NCBI GenBank assembly: GCA_946481465.1
Contig: CAMLOC010000089.1
Coordinates: 1 to 9,239, forward strand
Reading direction: 5' to 3'
Source: an uncultured Shinella sp.
GTDB lineage: Bacteria; Pseudomonadota; Alphaproteobacteria; Rhizobiales; Rhizobiaceae
Length of the DNA stretch: 9,239 nucleotides
Shown here: one piece after another, positions 6,391 to 9,239 of the stretch
Layout of the letters: the number at the start of each line of letters is the position of its first letter
Numbering within the stretch: the stretch's first letter is position 1
Made by a program: the position numbers and the translations under genes
The notes under the pieces: model-generated
Told to the model about the DNA's origin: nothing
Databases searched by the model: none
What the model saw: the letters and a program-made list of their open reading frames with translations, nothing else

Positions 6391-6933
6391 TCATTCACTC
6401 CGGTAGAGGGCAGCCAGCGCCTTGAGCGCCCGGTGGAGGGACACGCGCACGGCCACCTCCGTCATCTTCAGCCGCGCCGCCGTTTCGCGGATACCCGCCC
6501 CCTCGAGCGAGATCGAGCGCACGATGTCGCGCTGCGGATCCTTCAGGCGCGCCAGCATGGTTTCTGTGTCGATCCGGTCGGCGGCGTCATGCGTTTCGTC
6601 CTCCGCCGCCAGGAAATCCGAGACATCCTCGATCGGCACATTCACATGGCGCCCGCGGCGGCGCAGGCTGTCGATCAGCTTGTTGCGCACGATCGTTGCC
6701 AGCCAGGGGCCAAGCGGGCGCGCGGGATCCCAGGTCCCGCGTTTGAGGTGGATGGCGAGCAGCACTTCCTGCACGACATCCTCCGCCTCGCCCGGCGGCG
6801 CGCCGAACTGATCGCAGCGCCGCCGGGCCATGGCGCGCAGGTGCGGCGTCACCGCAAGGAGAAAACGGTTATAGGCCTGCACGTCGCCCTTCATGGCGAG
6901 GCGCAGCCAGGCCGCCCATTCCTCTTCTCGCAT
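6391..6933 (-). CDS. sigF: ECF RNA polymerase sigma factor, SigF/EcfF type
   Basis: A 180-residue group IV sigma factor with region 2 at about 14-95 and region 4 at about 126-176. Region 2 includes AEDVVQEVLLAIHLKRGTWDP and PWLATIVRNKLIDSLRRRGR, contacting core polymerase and the -10. Region 4 has the helix-turn-helix IRETAARLKMTEVAVRVSLHRALKAL, contacting the -35. The NrsF anti-sigma gene follows directly, and a bufferin operon is divergent. In Caulobacter the SigF-NrsF pair controls bufferin genes, so this is a recognised arrangement. The start is uncertain: GTG at 6945 (MKQSMREEEW) or ATG at 6933 (MREEEW). The promoter found at 6958-6983 would place the transcript start near 6952, leaving almost no leader for 6945, and ECF proteins of this group usually begin near the EEW segment, so 6933 is given. 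No good ribosome binding site is seen for either. Confidence 0.9.
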   Translation of the reverse strand: MREEEWAAWLRLAMKGDVQAYNRFLLAVTPHLRAMARRRCDQFGAPPGEAEDVVQEVLLAIHLKRGTWDPARPLGPWLATIVRNKLIDSLRRRGRHVNVPIEDVSDFLAAEDETHDAADRIDTETMLARLKDPQRDIVRSISLEGAGIRETAARLKMTEVAVRVSLHRALKALAALYRSE

Positions 6934-6957
6934 CGACTGTTTCACTGCTGGCTACCC

Positions 6958-6983
6958 TACGTCCGGCAACACGACTTTGTTAC
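6958..6983 (-). promoter_or_regulatory. Autoregulatory ECF-type promoter of the sigF-nrsF operon
   Basis: On the minus strand GTAACA (6983-6978) is followed after 16 bases by CGTA (6961-6958). The same two boxes at the same spacing occur on the other strand in front of bufA. The GTAAC / CGT form and the 16-base spacer are typical of ECF sigma promoters. Position directly upstream of the sigma gene suggests autoregulation. Confidence 0.75.
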
Positions 6984-6997
6984 CACGGCGGCAAGAA

Positions 6998-7042
6998 GAA
7001 ATTCCAGTTCCGCATAACCGACTGGAGAAACTAGGAATTTTC
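6998..7042. repeat. Imperfect inverted repeat between the two divergent ECF promoters
   Basis: GAAATTCCAGTT (6998-7009) and AACTAGGAATTTTC (7029-7042) are inverted copies apart from two single-base bulges, separated by 19 bases. An alternative inner pairing is CCAGT (7004-7008) with ACTGG (7021-7025). This is the most AT-rich part of the window and lies between the promoters. It could be an operator or chance; nothing in the sequence decides this. Confidence 0.3.
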
Positions 7043-7094
7043 ATCGTTCGGAGAAACCGCGGAGCCTGCCGGCAAAAAATCGATGCCCTGTCGC

Positions 7095-7120
7095 GTAACA
7101 TCCGCCAGGCGCTCTGCGTA
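7095..7120 (+). promoter_or_regulatory. ECF-type promoter of the bufferin operon
   Basis: GTAACA (7095-7100), a 16-base spacer and CGTA (7117-7120) repeat exactly the elements in front of sigF. The predicted transcript start, about 7 bases downstream, gives a leader of roughly 40 bases before the bufA ATG. The match makes the neighbouring sigma factor the likely activator of this operon. Confidence 0.78.
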
Positions 7121-7167
7121 GCCGTCGATGCACAGCCAGATACGGCTGCCACCAACGGAGACGAAAC

Positions 7168-7449
7168 ATGAAGACCACGATCGCCACCCTCGCCCTTGCC
7201 GGTTCGCTCGCCTCTGCGCTTGCCGCCATCGCCACGCCCGCCGCCGCCCAGGACGCCAAGGAAAAATGCTACGGCATCGCGATGAAAGGCCAGAACGACT
7301 GCGCCGCAGGCCCGGGCACGACCTGCGCCGGCACGTCGAAGATCGACTACCAGCAGAACGCGTTCAAGCTGGTTCCCAAGGGCACCTGCGTTTCGATGAA
7401 GACCCCGACCGGCCACGGCATGCTGGAACAGGGTCCCGCTCCGGCCTGA
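7168..7449 (+). CDS. bufA: Bufferin precursor peptide BufA (DUF2282), copper-sequestering RiPP
   Basis: A 93-residue exported precursor of the DUF2282/bufferin family. Residues 1-27 are a Sec-type signal peptide ending PAAA before Gln28, leaving a mature peptide of about 66 residues. The family core is well kept: [31 protein letters not shown], then [10 protein letters not shown], with four cysteines at 34, 45, 53 and 74. In characterised bufferins some of these cysteines are converted to 5-thiooxazoles by the MNIO enzyme BufB with BufC, and the exported product binds copper; I recall that the central two are the modified ones. GGAG stands eight bases before the ATG. The gene is first in the operon, behind an ECF-type promoter, and is separated from bufB by 68 bases containing a hairpin. 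Identification is very secure; metal specificity is inferred from the family. Confidence 0.95.
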   Translation: MKTTIATLALAGSLASALAAIATPAAAQDAKEKCYGIAMKGQNDCAAGPGTTCAGTSKIDYQQNAFKLVPKGTCVSMKTPTGHGMLEQGPAPA

Positions 7450-7471
7450 GGCCGCGCGCCCGTTCTCAACG

Positions 7472-7494
7472 GACGGCGCCTTCGGGGCGCCGTC
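7472..7494 (+). terminator. Hairpin between bufA and bufB, possible partial terminator or mRNA stabiliser
   Basis: A perfect 9-bp inverted repeat, GACGGCGCC / GGCGCCGTC, encloses the loop TTCGG. It begins 23 bases after the bufA stop, and GCTTCCCCC follows rather than a T run. It lies inside what is otherwise a single operon, so it more likely reduces read-through or protects the bufA message than ends transcription fully. Confidence 0.6.
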
Positions 7495-7517
7495 GCTTCC
7501 CCCAAGAAAGGCACGCC

Positions 7518-8372
7518 ATGATCCCTTCCACTCTGCCGCACCGCGCGGGCGTCGGCTTCAAGCCCGAGCATTTCGACGATATTCTCGCTACGCTGCAGGC
7601 CATCGGCTTCTTCGAGATCCATGCCGAGAACTACATGGGAGCCGGCGGGCCGCCGCATGCCCGACTTGGCAGGTTGCGGGAGGACCATGCGCTTTCCATT
7701 CACGGCGTGGGCCTTTCGATCGGCTCCATGCAGCCGCTCGACCGCGACCATCTCGCGCGGCTGAGGGCGCTATGCGATCGCTACCAGCCCGAAAGCTTTT
7801 CCGAGCACTTGGCGTGGTCGACCCATGACAGCGTCTTCCTGAACGACCTCCTGCCGCTGCCCTATACCGAGGAGACGCTGGACCGCGTCGTCGAACATGT
7901 CGACGAGGTCCAGGCGGCGCTCGGCCGGCAGATGCTGCTCGAAAACCCCGCCACCTATCTGCTGTTTTCCGAAAGCACGATCGAAGAGACCGCCTTCCTT
8001 GCGGAGACCGCCCGGCGGACCGGCTGCGGCCTCCTGCTCGACGTCAACAATGTCTTCGTCGCCGCGACGAACCACAATCTCGATCCCTGCGACTACATCG
8101 CCCGCTTCCCGCTGGAGGCGGTGCGCGAAATCCACCTGAGCGGCCATTCGCAAACGACGGACGAGCACGGCGCGCCCCTGCTGATCGACAGCCACGACAC
8201 GCCGGTGAAGGATCCTGTCTGGGCGCTCTACGAGACCGTGATCGGCCGCCTCGGCCCGACCGCCAGCCTTGTCGAATGGGACAACGACGTGCCCGCCTGG
8301 CCAGTGCTAAGCGCCGAAGCCGCCGCCGCCCAGCGCATCCTCGATGCCGCTGCGCGACAAAGGGCGGCATGA
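7518..8372 (+). CDS. bufB: BufB, multinuclear non-heme iron oxidase (MNIO, DUF692) for bufferin maturation
   Basis: A 284-residue TIM-barrel-type enzyme of the DUF692/MNIO family, which uses a cluster of two or three iron ions and oxygen to modify cysteines of a peptide substrate, here BufA, in the cytoplasm before export. Residues matching the family's metal and active-site positions are visible: [10 protein letters not shown] (31-40), IHGVGLSIG (61-69, His62), SFSEHLAW (93-100, His97), LLENP (140-144, Glu142), [10 protein letters not shown] (172-181, Asp175, Asn177), REIHLSGH (203-210, His206 and His210), IDSHD (223-227) and LVEWDNDVP (251-259). Its length is normal for the family. The start at 7518 is chosen because it follows AAAGG at seven bases and matches the usual start of the family; the reading frame is open much further upstream without family similarity. 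The stop overlaps the bufC start (ATGA), which indicates coupled translation of the two partner proteins. Confidence 0.95.
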   Translation: MIPSTLPHRAGVGFKPEHFDDILATLQAIGFFEIHAENYMGAGGPPHARLGRLREDHALSIHGVGLSIGSMQPLDRDHLARLRALCDRYQPESFSEHLAWSTHDSVFLNDLLPLPYTEETLDRVVEHVDEVQAALGRQMLLENPATYLLFSESTIEETAFLAETARRTGCGLLLDVNNVFVAATNHNLDPCDYIARFPLEAVREIHLSGHSQTTDEHGAPLLIDSHDTPVKDPVWALYETVIGRLGPTASLVEWDNDVPAWPVLSAEAAAAQRILDAAARQRAA

Positions 8373-9160
8373 CGATGTCGGCCGCGACACAGGGCGCCTT
8401 CGCCGCCGGCCTGTTTGCCGCCACGCCGCCGCCGCCCGGCCTCCTGGCCTGGAACGGCAGCACGCCGGCACGGCGCTATGGCGTCTACCGCAACAATGTC
8501 ATGGCCAGCCTCGTCGCGGCCCTGGCATCCCGCTTCCCCGCGGCGGAACGCATCGTCGGGCCGGACTTCTTCGGTGCCATGGCACATGCCTTCATACGGC
8601 GTCATCCGCCGCGTTCACCGCTGCTTCTGGCCTATGGCGATGACTTTCCCTATTTCGTCGCCGGTTTCGAACCGGCAGGAGAGCTTGCCTACCTGCCGGA
8701 CGTGATGCGGCTGGAAGTCGCGCGGGGGCACGCCTACCACGCCACGGACGCGGCACCGCTCGAGCCGCAAACGCTCGCGACCGTGGAGCCCGCACGGCTT
8801 GGCGCGATCGTCTTCACGCCCCATCCGTCCCTGTCCGTGCTGTCGTCCCCTCATCCGGCGGCATCCATATGGGCCATGAATGCCGGCGACCGGTCGCCTT
8901 CGCCCACCGATGGCCTGCGGGGCGAGGACACCCTGGTCGCGCGTCCGCACATGACCGTGGAGATGACGGTGCTGCCGCCGGGCGGCGCCCGCTTCTTCCG
9001 ACATCTCGTTGCAGGCGCCCCCCTTGCCAGCGCCGCGGAGACCGCGCAGTGCGCCGAAGCGCATTTCGATCTTTCCACCAATCTCGCGATCCTGCTCCGT
9101 TCCGGGGCGTTCACGGCCTTCCGCCAGGAGAACTCTAATGAGAACCGACGCTCTGCCTGA
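8369..9160 (+). CDS. bufC: BufC, MNIO partner protein (DUF2063 family)
   Basis: A 263-residue DUF2063-type protein, the partner that helps the MNIO enzyme recognise its peptide. The N-terminal half (about 8-100) is the conserved helical domain, with [41 protein letters not shown] (36-75, shown in part as family hallmarks) and [10 protein letters not shown] (91-100). [18 protein letters not shown] (108-125) is also typical. The C-terminal part (about 130-253) probably forms the beta-rich domain that presents the precursor. It has a single cysteine (Cys228). The start at 8369 overlaps the bufB stop and has AAAGGG a few bases upstream; a longer in-frame extension would lie entirely inside bufB and is Arg-rich, so it is rejected. 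The 3' end overlaps the next gene by 23 bases. Confidence 0.92.
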   Translation: MTMSAATQGAFAAGLFAATPPPPGLLAWNGSTPARRYGVYRNNVMASLVAALASRFPAAERIVGPDFFGAMAHAFIRRHPPRSPLLLAYGDDFPYFVAGFEPAGELAYLPDVMRLEVARGHAYHATDAAPLEPQTLATVEPARLGAIVFTPHPSLSVLSSPHPAASIWAMNAGDRSPSPTDGLRGEDTLVARPHMTVEMTVLPPGGARFFRHLVAGAPLASAAETAQCAEAHFDLSTNLAILLRSGAFTAFRQENSNENRRSA

Positions 9161-9239
9161 CCCCGCCCTGCCCCTGCCGAAGCGACGTTTCGATCAGGCC
9201 CTTCATGCTCTCCAGCGCATACCGAACGATCTCATCGCA
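9138..9239 (+). CDS. Start of a fourth bufferin-operon gene, probably DoxX-family membrane protein, cut by the window end
   Basis: Only the first 34 residues are present ([17 protein letters not shown], then FDQALHALQRIPNDLIA), with the frame open to the last base. AGGAG stands seven bases before the ATG, and the start lies 23 bases inside bufC, so it belongs to the same operon. No domain can be recognised in so short a piece. A DoxX-like integral membrane protein commonly follows bufC in bufferin operons, and a polar N-terminus leading into the first helix at RIPNDLIA fits, but the identity comes from context, not from sequence. Confidence 0.65.
   Translation, partial: MRTDALPDPALPLPKRRFDQALHALQRIPNDLIA

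Noticed and set aside
5748..6425. Open frame of 225 codons on the plus strand, opposite nrsF
   Set aside because: Gly/Arg/Glu-rich translation without family features, while the minus strand encodes a conserved six-helix NrsF.
6337..7017. Open frame of 226 codons on the plus strand, opposite sigF and its promoter
   Set aside because: Antisense to a clear ECF sigma factor and running through the divergent promoter region; no motif.
7128..7517. N-terminal extension of bufB by 130 residues
   Set aside because: It overlaps bufA entirely in another frame and has no similarity to MNIO enzymes; [15 protein letters not shown] is the normal family start.
1..9239. Insertion sequences, phage genes, integrase, attachment sites, CRISPR repeats, tRNA or rRNA genes
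   Set aside because: None seen. Genes are intact and tightly packed, base composition is even apart from the short sigF-bufA gap, and there are no long direct repeats.

Overview
The window is a GC-rich, densely coding piece of an alphaproteobacterial genome, most likely from the Rhizobiaceae (Ensifer/Rhizobium/Shinella type). This rests on the style of the MinD/MinE sequences, the strong G/C third-position bias, a Pho box of the rhizobial type, and an ECF sigma/NrsF/bufferin locus of the kind known from alphaproteobacteria. In Ensifer the minCDE genes sit on a chromid, so a chromid location is possible here, but the window cannot show it.

Layout. (1) 1-723, + strand: the 3' end of minD overlapping a complete minE (division-site placement), closed by a perfect GC-rich hairpin. 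(2) 779-1270, - strand: a free methionine-R-sulfoxide reductase with all three expected cysteines. (3) 1420-3244, + strand: a near-consensus Pho box in front of a secreted PhoA-family alkaline phosphatase with an extra N-terminal domain. (4) 3316-5701, + strand: a tightly coupled three-gene unit encoding a Tat-type exported protein with a CPFC motif, a LolD/MacB-type ATPase and an FtsX-like permease with a His/Asp-rich extracytoplasmic loop. This is probably a metal-related ABC system. (5) 5754-6933, - strand: an ECF sigma factor (SigF/EcfF type) and its membrane anti-sigma factor NrsF, overlapping. (6) 7168-9239, + strand: the bufferin operon bufA-bufB-bufC followed by the start of a fourth gene that is probably DoxX-like and is cut by the window end.

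How they work together. The sigma/anti-sigma pair and the bufferin operon are divergent. Each side has the same element, GTAACA, 16 bases, CGTA, so the sigma factor very likely drives both its own transcription and the bufferin genes. NrsF with its two conserved cysteines would hold the sigma factor until metal or redox stress releases it. BufB (an MNIO enzyme) with BufC would modify cysteines of BufA, a small exported peptide thought to sequester copper. A hairpin between bufA and bufB may keep precursor output above enzyme output.

The best candidates for little-described biology are the SigF-controlled bufferin locus with its matched promoters and the His-rich ABC system. No tRNA, rRNA, CRISPR array, insertion sequence or phage gene was seen. 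The only non-coding stretches above 200 bases are 1271-1489 and 6934-7167, and both are regulatory.
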